Source: Bin87 sp034423575 (lineage in GTDB: Bacteria; Chloroflexota; Dehalococcoidia; Lucifugimonadales; UBA3495). Taken from it: 64,000 nt of DNA. The notes under the pieces were generated by a model, which was not told the DNA's origin, did no database searches, and saw only the letters and a list, made by a program, of their open reading frames with translations. The first letter of the stretch is position 1. Each line of letters starts with the position of its first letter. Positions 17,562 to 25,424 of this stretch are shown here, piece by piece. Location of the stretch: contig DAOUIF010000006.1 in NCBI GenBank assembly GCA_034423575.1, positions 61,677 through 125,676 of the forward strand, in the 5' to 3' direction. The position numbers and the translations under genes are program-made.

Positions 17562-17768
17562 TTGAACCGCAACCGGCCGATTTAGCGCATAGAAAGACCC
17601 CGGCGGGTTTCAGCGTATCTGGCTGTCTCAGTTTGCGCCGGGGGCTGCTTCCGTGGCGCACGGCACGCCCTGCCTACATGGAGGACTAACCAGCCGAACC
17701 GGTTCGCGGCTCGCCGTGAACGGCTAACATGAGCCGAGCGTGCTAGACTGCGGGTAGGAGAGATTGCC

Positions 17769-17973
17769 ATGAAAGAACGCTAAGCGCCAAATTCGAGAAC
17801 GGAACCTTCAGGCTGCTGGACACCGAGCAACTGCCCATACCGGAAGGCGCCGTCGTATCCATCACCGTTGTCGACGAACCTCATGGGACGACCCCAGGTG
17901 GATGAAGAAACTCCCTGACCAAGAGGAAGCGGAACACTACCTCAACACCGCCTACAGCGGGACCGCCCCATGA
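17769..17973 (+). pseudogene. Antitoxin gene of a VapBC-like pair, broken by two 1-nt frameshifts
   Basis: An ATG at 17769 with AGGAGA at ideal distance opens a frame that stops after four codons (MKER). Restoring one A in the A-run after the ATG gives MKRTLSAKFENGTFRLLD and continues through LPIPEGAVVSITVVDEP, resembling DUF104/AF2212-type antitoxins. A second single-base loss near 17882-17887 shifts frame again; the following frame reads WMKKLPDQEEAEHYLNTAYS and stops at TGA 17971-17973, overlapping the toxin ATG at 17970 as in functional toxin-antitoxin operons. Intact genes all around argue against generally poor sequence quality, but both lesions are in short homopolymer contexts, so sequencing error is not excluded. 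Confidence 0.7.
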
Positions 17974-18414
17974 TCGTCCCGGATCTCAACCTGCTGATCT
18001 ACGCATACGACTACCGCGCACCCCAACACCCACAGGCCCGCCAATGGTGGGCCGAACTATTGAATGGAGACGAAACAGTGGGAATTCCCTGGGTCGTCCT
18101 GACCGGGTTCATCAGACTCGCGATCCGACCAGGTACATTGGCCAGTCCCTTGACCGGAGCGGAGGCAGTTGAAGAGATCCGGCAGTGGCTCGCAAGGCCA
18201 CACGTATCGGCTATCAGCCCGACGAATAGACACCCGGAGTAATAGACACCCGGAGTTGCTGGCAGGTCTCCTACAGGCCGCAGCCTACGGACCCAACACG
18301 GTAACCGACGCCCACATCGGCGCGCTGGCCATAAAACACGACGCTGTCGTCCATAGCAACGACCGCATCTTTACCCGGTTCCCCGGCATCCGGCTGCACA
18401 ATCCTGTCACGTAG
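17970..18414 (+). pseudogene. vapC: VapC-like PIN-domain ribonuclease toxin, disrupted by a 16-bp tandem duplication
   Basis: The frame begins MIVPDLNLLIYAYDYR with the PIN catalytic Asp5 and continues through WWAELLNGDETVGIPWVVL and FIRLAIRPGT, resembling the mycobacterial-type PIN toxin family. It stops at 18242 because the 16 bases at 18225-18240 are repeated exactly at 18241-18256. Removing one copy gives a continuous 142-residue protein that proceeds PTNRHPELLAGLLQAA, NTVTDAHIGALAIKH (second acidic site) and HSNDRIFTRFPG (third), ending at 18414. All remaining motifs are intact, so the gene was functional recently. Loss of the duplicate by slippage would restore it, so phase variation is conceivable. 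Confidence 0.85.
18225..18256 (+). repeat. 16-bp perfect tandem duplication inside the vapC-like gene
   Basis: AATAGACACCCGGAGT occurs twice head to tail (18225-18240 and 18241-18256). Because 16 is not a multiple of three, the second copy shifts the reading frame and creates the early TAA. Confidence 0.98.
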
Positions 18415-18444
18415 CGTCGCTCGTTGAGCGTCAGCATCGCGGGA

Positions 18445-19149
18445 TCAGCCGGTCCGTCGCGCCACCAGCAGCCCATCCTCCCGGGCCACCCGCATGGCGA
18501 AGGGATAGCGGTCCACTTCCAGCGCCAGGCCCACGTCCCGGGGATGGAACTGGGGCTGCGCGTCGTCGAAGAACTTCTGCGTGGCGCCGCCGGCCATGAT
18601 CAGCTTGCGCAGGGCTTCCGGGTCCGGATTGCGTCCCTCCAATCGGTTGCGCAGGTACATGGCGCAGTGCTCGTCCTCGTCCGACCGGTTCACGCCCTGG
18701 TCTCCCATGGCCAGGATGGTCACCAAGTCAGGCGGAGGCTCCTCCGCCTGCACCGCCTGTACGGTTGCGCCGGCCACCACAAAAGAGGTCACGTAAATCG
18801 GATCGCAGCCGGCCGCTCCCGCAGCCGCGGTGCCCACCGTCCCGGCCCGCGTCGATTGCACGACGCTTTTGCCGTGGAAGTCGACGGAGGACGCCTCATA
18901 AGGCGAGTTGCCGTAGTCGAACCCCTCGGGTCGGCGGCCTCCCACTTCACCCATCAGGATGTCGGCGATGGCCGGATTACTTTTCCGGATCTCCAATGCC
19001 TCCTCCACCTCGGCCACCAGGGTGATCCTTTCAGCGCCTCGATCGAAAGCGATGGCCGCCGTGGTGAAAGCGCGAAACACGTCAATCACTAACGCCGCAC
19101 CAGTGGCCTCGCTAGCGTCTCGGGACAAGCTGCCGATGCGAATTTCCAT
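18445..19149 (-). CDS. ComB-family phosphatase (2-phosphosulfolactate phosphatase-like)
   Basis: 234 residues matching the ComB family, which dephosphorylates 2-phospho-3-sulfolactate to sulfolactate in coenzyme M biosynthesis or sulfolactate formation. Family landmarks are ALVIDVFRAFTTAA near the N-terminus, ILMGEVGGRRPEGFDYGNSP in the middle, GKSVVQSTRAGT and ILAMGDQGVNRSDEDEHCA. No other coenzyme M or sulfolactate genes are nearby, so the real substrate may be a related phospho-acid. The ribosome site is weak. The gene is convergent with the broken toxin. Homologues are widespread in bacteria lacking coenzyme M. Confidence 0.85.
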   Translation of the reverse strand: MEIRIGSLSRDASEATGAALVIDVFRAFTTAAIAFDRGAERITLVAEVEEALEIRKSNPAIADILMGEVGGRRPEGFDYGNSPYEASSVDFHGKSVVQSTRAGTVGTAAAGAAGCDPIYVTSFVVAGATVQAVQAEEPPPDLVTILAMGDQGVNRSDEDEHCAMYLRNRLEGRNPDPEALRKLIMAGGATQKFFDDAQPQFHPRDVGLALEVDRYPFAMRVAREDGLLVARRTG

Positions 19150-19165
19150 AGCATTGTTCTCTTTT

Positions 19166-19236
19166 ACATCGATGAACAGGATAAACAGGATGGTTGATCC
19201 TTATCGAAACATCCTGATCATCCTGTCTATCGATGT
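19166..19236. repeat. Imperfect inverted repeat with ACAGGAT motifs, copy A
   Basis: Two 27-bp arms (19166-19192 and 19210-19236) around a 17-nt loop. Each arm begins or ends in ACATCGAT and contains two (A/T)CAGGAT units; the arms match at about 22 of 27 positions. A solo arm is found at 41504-41529 inside the ribosomal operon, and related ATCAGGATT-type elements lie at 60419-60523 and 63247-63281. It sits in the 95-bp gap between the NHL gene's 3' end and comB. Confidence 0.8.
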
Positions 19237-19244
19237 CAATTAAT

Positions 19245-20192
19245 TCAGGCGGTTTTGACCAGCTTCTGGAGGGAGCGAATCTCGCGCGGCGGGTCCAGGT
19301 GCTGGCCGGTGTGGGTCCACGAGACCTCGCCCACGTAGATGTTCCCGGCAGAGTCCAGGCAGACCCCGTGGGGCGCGATGAACTGGCCGGGCTCTTCGCC
19401 CTCGGGTCCGTCGCCCACGCGGGCCTGCTGTCGGCCCTCCGTGTCGTAGACGCTGACCCGGGGCCCGAGGCCGGTGGCCTGGGAGTTGGGGCCAATGGCC
19501 GAGCCCAACTCGCCGATGTACACCAGGCCGGCGTCCTGGTCGATGTACAGCCCGCAGGGCCGGGACATGTCGTTCCACTGCCCCAGAAACCTGCCATCGG
19601 GATTGAAGACCTGCACGCGGTGGTTCTCCCGGTCGGCCAGGTACACCAGGCCGTCGCGGTCGGTGCCGATGTTGTGGGCGATGTTGAACTCGCCCGGGCC
19701 GTTGCCGGATTGTCCCCAGGAGAAGATCAGCCGCCCGTCAGGGCTGTACTTGTGGATGCGGGCGTTGCCGTAGCCGTCCGACACGTAAAAATCGCCGTTA
19801 CGAGGATCGATGGCGACGTGCGTGCAGCGATTGAACGGGTCGCCCGACATGAAGGGCGCGGGATGTCCGCTGGTGCCCAGGGTCAGCAGTATCTCGCCTT
19901 CCAGGGTGCACTTGCGCACGGTGTGGTCGCCGTCGTCGGTCAGGAATACCGTCCCGTCGGGAGACATGGTGACCCCATGCGCGCGCGGGAAAACACCCTC
20001 GCCCCAGGACTCGATGAAGTTGCCGTCCTTGTCGAACACGATCATCGGGTGCTCGCCCCGATTGAATGCGTACACGTTGTCGTTAGCGTCGCAGCCCACG
20101 GCAGCCACCTCTCTGAACGCGTAGCCGTCCGGTAGCTGTCCCCACCCTTCCTGCACCTCGTAGGTAAACTGGCCCTCTCCGATAGTTACCAT
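19245..20192 (-). CDS. NHL-repeat six-bladed beta-propeller protein
   Basis: 315 residues made of repeated NHL-type blades: HGVTMSPDGTVFLTDDGDHT, HVAIDPRNGDFYVSDGYGN, NIGTDRDGLVYLADRENHRV and HGVCLDSAGNIYVGEVSW recur at about 45-residue spacing. The fold is shared with peptidyl-alpha-hydroxyglycine lyase and many bacterial scaffolds. His and Tyr in the DGYGNARIH and HN(I)G motifs resemble the lyase-like bacterial group. ATG at 20192 is fixed by AGGAGGGACACCG immediately upstream; a longer in-frame extension is not credible. No signal peptide is visible. Enzymatic role unknown; binding or lactonase-like functions are possible. Confidence 0.85.
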   Translation of the reverse strand: MVTIGEGQFTYEVQEGWGQLPDGYAFREVAAVGCDANDNVYAFNRGEHPMIVFDKDGNFIESWGEGVFPRAHGVTMSPDGTVFLTDDGDHTVRKCTLEGEILLTLGTSGHPAPFMSGDPFNRCTHVAIDPRNGDFYVSDGYGNARIHKYSPDGRLIFSWGQSGNGPGEFNIAHNIGTDRDGLVYLADRENHRVQVFNPDGRFLGQWNDMSRPCGLYIDQDAGLVYIGELGSAIGPNSQATGLGPRVSVYDTEGRQQARVGDGPEGEEPGQFIAPHGVCLDSAGNIYVGEVSWTHTGQHLDPPREIRSLQKLVKTA

Positions 20193-20351
20193 CGGTGTCC
20201 CTCCTGTGATGGCAGCGACGCTCCGAGGCGTCGCGTACGACGGTGATTGTAACCCATCGGGTTCGGCGGCAACCCGCCGTTTGGAGCCGATGCTACAATG
20301 GCCCATCACTGCCCCAAAATCCAAATGGACACCTACGCAAGGAGACCCCCA

Positions 20352-21050
20352 ATGGCCGACCCGCGACGGGATTTCGTCAAGTACACGTTCTACAAGGTGC
20401 AGCCTGAATGGCGCCGCCTGCCCGCCGCCGAGCGCGAGGCCGGCAAGGATGAGTTCGCCGCAGTCGCAGCCGAGCACTCCGACCGCGTCTCCCTGAACAC
20501 CTACACCCTGGTGGGCGCGCGCGGCGACACCGATTTCATGCTGTGGGGCGTGTGCCCCGAGCTGGAGCCCATCAACGAGATGGCCGCGCGGCTCAACGGG
20601 ACCCGCCTTGGCGGCTACCTGGAAACGCCGCACTCCTACTTGGGGATGACCCGCCGCTCGCCCTACATCGACGATCACCAGCACGAGGGACAGGAAGGAA
20701 CCGGCGACGCCGCATCCATGCGCATCGTGGGCCGGCGCTACCTCTTTATGTACCCCTTCTGGAAGACCCACGACTGGTACCAGCTGCCCAAGGACACGCG
20801 CCAGGAGATGATGAACGAGCACTTCGTCATCGGGCACAAGTATCCCCAGGTGAAGATTTCAACGGCCTACTCATTTGGCCTCGACGACCCCGAGTTCATC
20901 CTCGGCTTCGAAACCGACGAACCCGGCACCTTCCTGGACCTGGTGATGGATCTCCGCGAGTCCAAGGCCCGCCCCTACACCCTGAAAGACACGCCAATCT
21001 TCTCCTGCATCAACCGCCCGCTCCGGGACTGCCTGGACGACGCGGCGTAG
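20352..21050 (+). CDS. Chlorite dismutase/HemQ-family heme protein
   Basis: 232 residues of the Cld/HemQ superfamily; in Gram-positive-type bacteria the family member HemQ decarboxylates coproheme to heme b. The C-terminal ferredoxin-like half shows the family signature YLFMYPFWKTHDWYQLP, the distal helix DTRQEMMNEHF, then GHKYPQVKISTAYSFGLDDPE, where His in IGHKYP is the likely axial heme ligand, followed by FILGFETDEPGTFLDLVMDL. ATG at 20352 with AAGGAGACCCCCA is chosen over an upstream in-frame start. No other heme genes are close by, so coproheme decarboxylase is an inference; a true chlorite dismutase is less likely without the distal Arg confirmed by structure. Confidence 0.85.
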   Translation: MADPRRDFVKYTFYKVQPEWRRLPAAEREAGKDEFAAVAAEHSDRVSLNTYTLVGARGDTDFMLWGVCPELEPINEMAARLNGTRLGGYLETPHSYLGMTRRSPYIDDHQHEGQEGTGDAASMRIVGRRYLFMYPFWKTHDWYQLPKDTRQEMMNEHFVIGHKYPQVKISTAYSFGLDDPEFILGFETDEPGTFLDLVMDLRESKARPYTLKDTPIFSCINRPLRDCLDDAA

Positions 21051-21065
21051 CAATGGAGACGCACG

Positions 21066-21746
21066 ATGACCACGCAAACCGTTGCCGCATCACAATCTGA
21101 CATTACGGTCAATCCGCCGGATGGCGACATGCCGGCGCCGTTCTCGCTGGACATCAGCTCCATACTCGCCCTGCTGCCCGACGATGACGCCCTGGACGAC
21201 TGGTTTCTGCGCTTCACCGCCGACAACGAAGACCTGGGTTACCGGTTCGAGATTGACCAGCAGGGGAGATTGTGGGCAATGGCGTCGGAAGGCATGGACG
21301 GAACGGAACGTCAATTTAACCTGCAGTTTGATCTCCAAATTTGGCTCAATGCTGGTCCTGGCGGAAAAGTAGTCATCGGAAACTCGCGGGTTCGCATGGC
21401 CTGGCCGGGACGCCGCGCTCCGGATGCCGGCTGGATGGCCCCGGAACAGTTAGCATCCTTGCCGCCGGCGGGGCAGCGACCTCACAGCTTTCCTTTTGCC
21501 CCACGCTTTGTGTCGGAAATTCGATCCCTTTCCAATTCCCTGGAAGACCAGCAGGCCAAGATGGAGGAATGGATCGCCCGCGGCGTCGCCCTGGGCTGGT
21601 TGATTGATCCCTTCCTGCGGCAGGTTCACATCTATCGCCCGGGGGCAGCGCCGGAAGTGATGGACGACCCGGAAACGGTCAGCGGTGACCCGGAGCTGCC
21701 GGGGTTCATATTCAACGTTCGCGATCGCGTGTTTGATTTGCAATGA
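21066..21746 (+). CDS. Uma2-type putative restriction endonuclease-like protein, copy 1
   Basis: 226 residues with the Uma2 (DUF820) PD-(D/E)XK nuclease-like fold: APDAGWMAPEQL supplies the conserved PD, FVSEIRSLSNSLEDQQAKMEEW the Glu and Lys, and GVALGWLIDPFLRQVHIYRPG the conserved core. This family is abundant in Chloroflexi and cyanobacteria and its biological role is not established. ATG at 21066 follows the HemQ-family gene by 15 nt, with GGAG upstream. A paralogue follows at 21774. The first 35 residues are not conserved with the second copy except for the LDISSILALL/INISPILE segment. Confidence 0.8.
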   Translation: MTTQTVAASQSDITVNPPDGDMPAPFSLDISSILALLPDDDALDDWFLRFTADNEDLGYRFEIDQQGRLWAMASEGMDGTERQFNLQFDLQIWLNAGPGGKVVIGNSRVRMAWPGRRAPDAGWMAPEQLASLPPAGQRPHSFPFAPRFVSEIRSLSNSLEDQQAKMEEWIARGVALGWLIDPFLRQVHIYRPGAAPEVMDDPETVSGDPELPGFIFNVRDRVFDLQ

Positions 21747-21773
21747 CCCGTCGGTTACAGGAGGATACAAGGC

Positions 21774-22475
21774 GTGGTTGCCCAACCCAAAATTCACTCC
21801 GCAACAACGGAAGAATGCGATGCTACCGACTGGGCGGATGTCCCCTTGCCCTTGGTCATCAACATCAGTCCGATCCTTGAATCGGTTGCAGGTAAGCTTA
21901 CGGATAGGGAAATCGACGAATGGTTTGCCGGCATGGCCAAATCCAACGAAGGCCGCGGGTTTTACCTGGAACTGACCGGGGAAGGAGAGTTGGTAATCAA
22001 CGCCATGGTTAATCGTGATGGCGGTCATGCTGAAGGACAACTGTTCGGCACCTTGTTTGCCTGGGTAGAAGCCAACGACGGCGAAACATACCCTTCGCGT
22101 ACCATTGTGCGCTTGCCCGACGGTTCGCGCACCGAACCGGATGCCGTTTGGCTGTCCCCGGAACAAGTGGCGGAACTTCCTCCTTTGTCCGACGGCGGCG
22201 CTATTACCGTATGCCCCGCCTTTGTCGCCGAAATTATGTCGAGCACTGATCGCCTTCCGCCTTCGCAGCGGAAGATGGAACTCTACATGGGCAACGGGGC
22301 CAAGATGGGCTGGCTGATTGACCCTTACCGGCGTCGAGCCTACGTCTATTTTCCCAGTGCAGAGCCGCTGGAGTTAACCAACCCCGAGGTACTTGCTGGC
22401 GACCCGGTGATGCCGGGCTTCGTGTTCGAGGTTCGGCGGCGGCTCTTCGACGTTCACCAAACTACGCAGCAATAG
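21774..22475 (+). CDS. Uma2-type putative restriction endonuclease-like protein, copy 2
   Basis: 233 residues, tandem paralogue of the preceding gene: EPDAVWLSPEQVAELPP, FVAEIMSSTDRLPPSQRKME, GNGAKMGWLIDPYRRRAYVY and GDPVMPGFVFEVRRRLFD align with copy 1. The putative Asp, Glu and Lys of the PD-(D/E)XK core are present. The start is GTG at 21774, fixed by CAGGAGG eight nt upstream. The pair is followed by a strong terminator at 22500. Differences in the first half suggest divergence after duplication. Role unknown. Confidence 0.8.
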   Translation: MVAQPKIHSATTEECDATDWADVPLPLVINISPILESVAGKLTDREIDEWFAGMAKSNEGRGFYLELTGEGELVINAMVNRDGGHAEGQLFGTLFAWVEANDGETYPSRTIVRLPDGSRTEPDAVWLSPEQVAELPPLSDGGAITVCPAFVAEIMSSTDRLPPSQRKMELYMGNGAKMGWLIDPYRRRAYVYFPSAEPLELTNPEVLAGDPVMPGFVFEVRRRLFDVHQTTQQ

Positions 22476-22499
22476 TCTTGCTATAAACCGCCCACAAGA

Positions 22500-22535
22500 A
22501 GCGCTCCGGCGATCGCTGCCGGAGCGCTGGTTTTT
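22500..22535 (+). terminator. Bidirectional rho-independent terminator between Uma2 copy 2 and nadA
   Basis: Stem AGCGCTCCGGC/GCCGGAGCGCT (22500-22510 and 22518-22528), 7-nt loop, then GGTTTTT on the plus strand. On the minus strand the same hairpin is followed by TTCTTGT and lies 20 nt after the nadA stop, so it probably serves both convergent units. Confidence 0.85.
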
Positions 22536-22554
22536 GCCAAGGTATGACCCGTCG

Positions 22555-23763
22555 CTACCGCAGCGCCAGCATCCGCTCCAGCGCCACGATGGACTCTTTC
22601 TGCTCCTGGTCCGGCACCAGGATGCGGTTGACCACCTCGCCGGCCACCAGGCTCTCCAGCGTCCACAGCAGGTAGGCCGGGTGGATGCGGTACATGGTGG
22701 AGCAGGGGCAGCTCACCGGGTCCAGGCAGAACACCGTCTTGTCGGGGTTGTGCATGGCCAGGCGGTTCACCAGGCTGATCTCGGTGCCCACCGCCCAGGC
22801 CGAGCCGGCCGGAGCCTCGTTGATGGTCTTGCGGATGAACTCGGTGGAGCCGTTCAGGTCGGCGGCGTCCACCGTCTCCATGGGGCATTCGGGGTGTACC
22901 AGCACGGTGACGTCGGGGTAGCGCTGGCGGGCCGAGTCGATCTGCTTGGTCGTAAAGCGGGTGTGGACCGAGCAGTGTCCCTGCCACAGCACCATTTTGG
23001 CCTTGCGCAGTTGCTCCGGCGTGTTCCCGCCCATGGCCTTGAAGGGATTCCACACCACCATCTCGTCCAGGGGGATGCCCAACTTGAGCGCGGTGTTCCG
23101 GCCCAGGTGCTGGTCGGGCAGGAACAGGACCCGGTCGGCCTCGCCGAAGGCCCATTCGAGAACGGCTGTGGCGTTGGACGAGGTGCACACCGCGCCGCCG
23201 TTGCGCCCGCACAGGGCCTTGATGGCAGCCACGGAGTTCATGTAGGTGACGGGCAGTATGCCGCCGTAGTCTCCGAGAACGTCCTGCAAATCCTCCCAGC
23301 CGTCCTCAACGTCCTGGATGGGCGCCATGTCGGCCATGGAGCAGCCGGCCGTGATGTTGGGCAGGATGACCTGCTGGTGGTCACCGGCCAGGATGCACGC
23401 GGTCTCGGCCATGAAGTGGACCCCGCAGAAGATGATGAAGTCGGCCTCCGGGCGGGACGCGGCCTCCTGGCTGAGCAGGAAGGAGTCGCCCTGGAAGTCG
23501 GCGTACTTGATGATCTCCTCGCGCTGGTAGTGGTGGCCCAGGATGGTCACGCGGTCACCCAGGGCGCGGCGGGCCACGCCGATGCGCTCGTCCAGCTCGG
23601 CGGGCGAGCAGGCTAGATACTCACCGGGAATCTTCTGCCAGCGGACGTTGATCGCCAACTCCTCCGCCAGTGATTTGGCGGGAAGTTCGTCTTCCGGTTT
23701 GCAGAAGGCAGCGTGCTCGATTTCGGTGAGGGGAATTGTTGGTTGCCTGGTTTGCGTAACCAT
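22555..23763 (-). CDS. nadA: Quinolinate synthase (4Fe-4S), NAD biosynthesis
   Basis: 402-residue NadA, which condenses iminoaspartate with dihydroxyacetone phosphate to quinolinate in de novo NAD synthesis. The N-terminal ILGHHYQREEIIKYADF and FCGVHFMAETA (Cys113, cluster ligand) are diagnostic, as are LPNITAGCSMADM, TYMNSVAAIKA, VHPECPMETVD (second ligand Cys) and LDPVSCPCSTMYRI (third). The length matches the longer bacterial form. GGAGGCGGC precedes the ATG at 23763. It lies 32 nt downstream of miaB on the same strand, so both iron-sulfur enzymes are probably in one operon. nadB and nadC are not in the window. Confidence 0.96.
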   Translation of the reverse strand: MVTQTRQPTIPLTEIEHAAFCKPEDELPAKSLAEELAINVRWQKIPGEYLACSPAELDERIGVARRALGDRVTILGHHYQREEIIKYADFQGDSFLLSQEAASRPEADFIIFCGVHFMAETACILAGDHQQVILPNITAGCSMADMAPIQDVEDGWEDLQDVLGDYGGILPVTYMNSVAAIKALCGRNGGAVCTSSNATAVLEWAFGEADRVLFLPDQHLGRNTALKLGIPLDEMVVWNPFKAMGGNTPEQLRKAKMVLWQGHCSVHTRFTTKQIDSARQRYPDVTVLVHPECPMETVDAADLNGSTEFIRKTINEAPAGSAWAVGTEISLVNRLAMHNPDKTVFCLDPVSCPCSTMYRIHPAYLLWTLESLVAGEVVNRILVPDQEQKESIVALERMLALR

Positions 23764-23795
23764 ATAAGCCGCCTCCTTAAACTAAAAAAGCGGTA

Positions 23796-25094
23796 CTACG
23801 CCCGCACGCCGGCCAAAGACCATGGCCCGGTGCGGGTGATCCGAACGTCCACCAACTGACCGGTCAAATCCGGCTCGGCGGCGCATTCGGCGGGTTCAGG
23901 AAGATCGAAATAAACGAGCTTGTTTCCACGGGTGCGTCCGGTCCAACTGCCTCGCTTGCGGTTCTCCGCCAGCACCTGGACCGCGTTGTGCAGATACGCG
24001 GAATTGATGTCGGTGAGAATGCTCTCCTGCAGCGCTTCAAGGCCCTTCAGGCGCCGTTGCTTTTCCTCTTGGGGGACGTCGTCCTCCATGGTGCGGGCCG
24101 CAATGGTTCCGGGCCTTGTGGAATAGGCCGCCCCGTGGACCTTGTCGAACCGCAGGTCGTCCACCAGCCGCAGCGTGTTCTCGTACTGCTCCTCGGTTTC
24201 GCCCGGGAAACCGACAATGATGTCGGTGCTGACCGTGACGTTGGGGATGGTCTCGCGGATCTCGCTGATGATGTCGCGGTACTCCGCGGTGGTATAGGGC
24301 CGGCGCATGCGTTGCAGCACTTCGTCGTCGCCCGCCTGCACCGGCAGGTTGATGTGCTCGCACACCTTGGGCAGATCCGCCACAGACTGGATGATGCGGC
24401 TGCTCATATAGGAAGGATGGGATGTCAGGAAACGGATCCGGTCCAGCCTGTCAATGTCGTTCAGCCTGGTGAACAGGTCAGCCAGGTCGTCGCCCTCGTC
24501 GCGGTCGTGGCCGTAGGCGTCGACGGTCTGTCCCAGCACCGTGACCTCACGTACCCCCCGAGTCGCCAGCAGTTCCACCTCGCGGGCCACGTCATCCACC
24601 GACCGGCTGACCTGCCGGCCGCGCCGGTAGGGAATGATGCAGAAGGTGCACATCAGATCGCAGCCGTGGATGATGGGCACGTAAGTTGCCACGTCGGGCC
24701 GCTGTGGCGCCAGGGTTCCAACGCAACCTTCCCAGTCCAGGCCCAGCCGCTCGCCCACTACCTCCAGCAGCGGCTCGAACTCCTGGGGTCGCAGGAAAAG
24801 GTCGACATGGGGGAAGCGCTTTTGCAGCTCTTCCGTGCGCGGTCCAACCATGCAGCCGGTGAGCGCCAAGACCGCGTCGGGCCGCTTCTTGCGCAGGGGT
24901 TGGGTCAGGTTCAGCGTGCCGGTTACCTTGTCCTCGGCGGACTGGCGAACCACGCACGAGTTCAGCACCACCACGTCGGCATCGCCCGGTCGCGCGACCG
25001 GCGTGAGGCCCAATTGCTCCAACGCCGACCCCAATCGTTCGGAGTCGGCGGTGTTCATCTGGCAGCCTATGGTCCAGATGTGGTAGGTCTGCAT
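23796..25094 (-). CDS. miaB: tRNA-2-methylthio-N6-dimethylallyladenosine synthase
   Basis: 432-residue radical-SAM methylthiotransferase that adds the 2-methylthio group to i6A37 of tRNAs reading U-starting codons. The N-terminal UPF0004 domain carries three cluster cysteines (TIGCQMN, NSCVV, LTGCM). The radical SAM motif HGCDLMCTFCIIPYRRG supplies the Cx3Cx2C ligands. A C-terminal TRAM domain begins near VQVLAENRKRGSWTGRTRGN. A MiaB assignment is favoured over MtaB or RimO because of the QMN motif and length. It starts 43 nt after the tRNA-Ser gene and 32 nt before nadA, so the tRNA promoter may drive all three. Confidence 0.94.
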   Translation of the reverse strand: MQTYHIWTIGCQMNTADSERLGSALEQLGLTPVARPGDADVVVLNSCVVRQSAEDKVTGTLNLTQPLRKKRPDAVLALTGCMVGPRTEELQKRFPHVDLFLRPQEFEPLLEVVGERLGLDWEGCVGTLAPQRPDVATYVPIIHGCDLMCTFCIIPYRRGRQVSRSVDDVAREVELLATRGVREVTVLGQTVDAYGHDRDEGDDLADLFTRLNDIDRLDRIRFLTSHPSYMSSRIIQSVADLPKVCEHINLPVQAGDDEVLQRMRRPYTTAEYRDIISEIRETIPNVTVSTDIIVGFPGETEEQYENTLRLVDDLRFDKVHGAAYSTRPGTIAARTMEDDVPQEEKQRRLKGLEALQESILTDINSAYLHNAVQVLAENRKRGSWTGRTRGNKLVYFDLPEPAECAAEPDLTGQLVDVRITRTGPWSLAGVRA

Positions 25095-25137
25095 TCGAAG
25101 TTTGTTCCCGTGCAGAAGGGGGCGTCCGGGATGGAGA

Positions 25138-25229
25138 TGGCGGAGGGAGTGGGATTCGAACCCACGATCCCAGTTTCCCAGGATAAGCGCTTAGCAGGCG
25201 CCCGCACTAGACCACTATGCGATCCCTCC
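25138..25229 (-). tRNA. tRNA-Ser (anticodon GCT)
   Basis: Cloverleaf read on the minus strand: acceptor arm GGAGGGA pairs with TCCCTCC, the discriminator is G as expected for serine, and CCA is genome-encoded (25138-25140). The anticodon GCT lies at 25193-25195 in CCTGCTAAG. A long class II variable arm CTTATCCTGGGAAACTGGG and the T-loop GTTCGAATC complete it. It reads AGC and AGU codons. Confidence 0.97.
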
Positions 25230-25250
25230 CTACCCCTCTGGGTACGTGTC

Positions 25251-25279
25251 ATTATAGACCATTGTGAAGCGCGTTACAA
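25251..25279 (-). promoter_or_regulatory. Strong promoter for tRNA-Ser (and possibly miaB-nadA)
   Basis: Minus strand TTGTAA (25274-25279), 17-bp spacer, perfect TATAAT (25251-25256). The predicted start is near 25244, about 15 nt before the mature tRNA 5' end at 25229. Confidence 0.75.
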
Positions 25280-25424
25280 ACTTTGGTGATGGATCGGCCA
25301 CTCCGGCAATCGGATTTCGTAATCCCGCGGCGCAACCAAAAATGACGCATGGTCGTACACTGGAATACCGTGCCATTCATTCGGAGCCACGGGAACCGGA
25401 GGCATGGACGAAAGGAGAGTGGCG

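Noticed and set aside
20193..20837. N-terminal extension of the NHL propeller protein beyond 20192
   Set aside because: It would overlap the HemQ-family gene antisense and lacks a ribosome site, while the ATG at 20192 has a strong AGGAGG.
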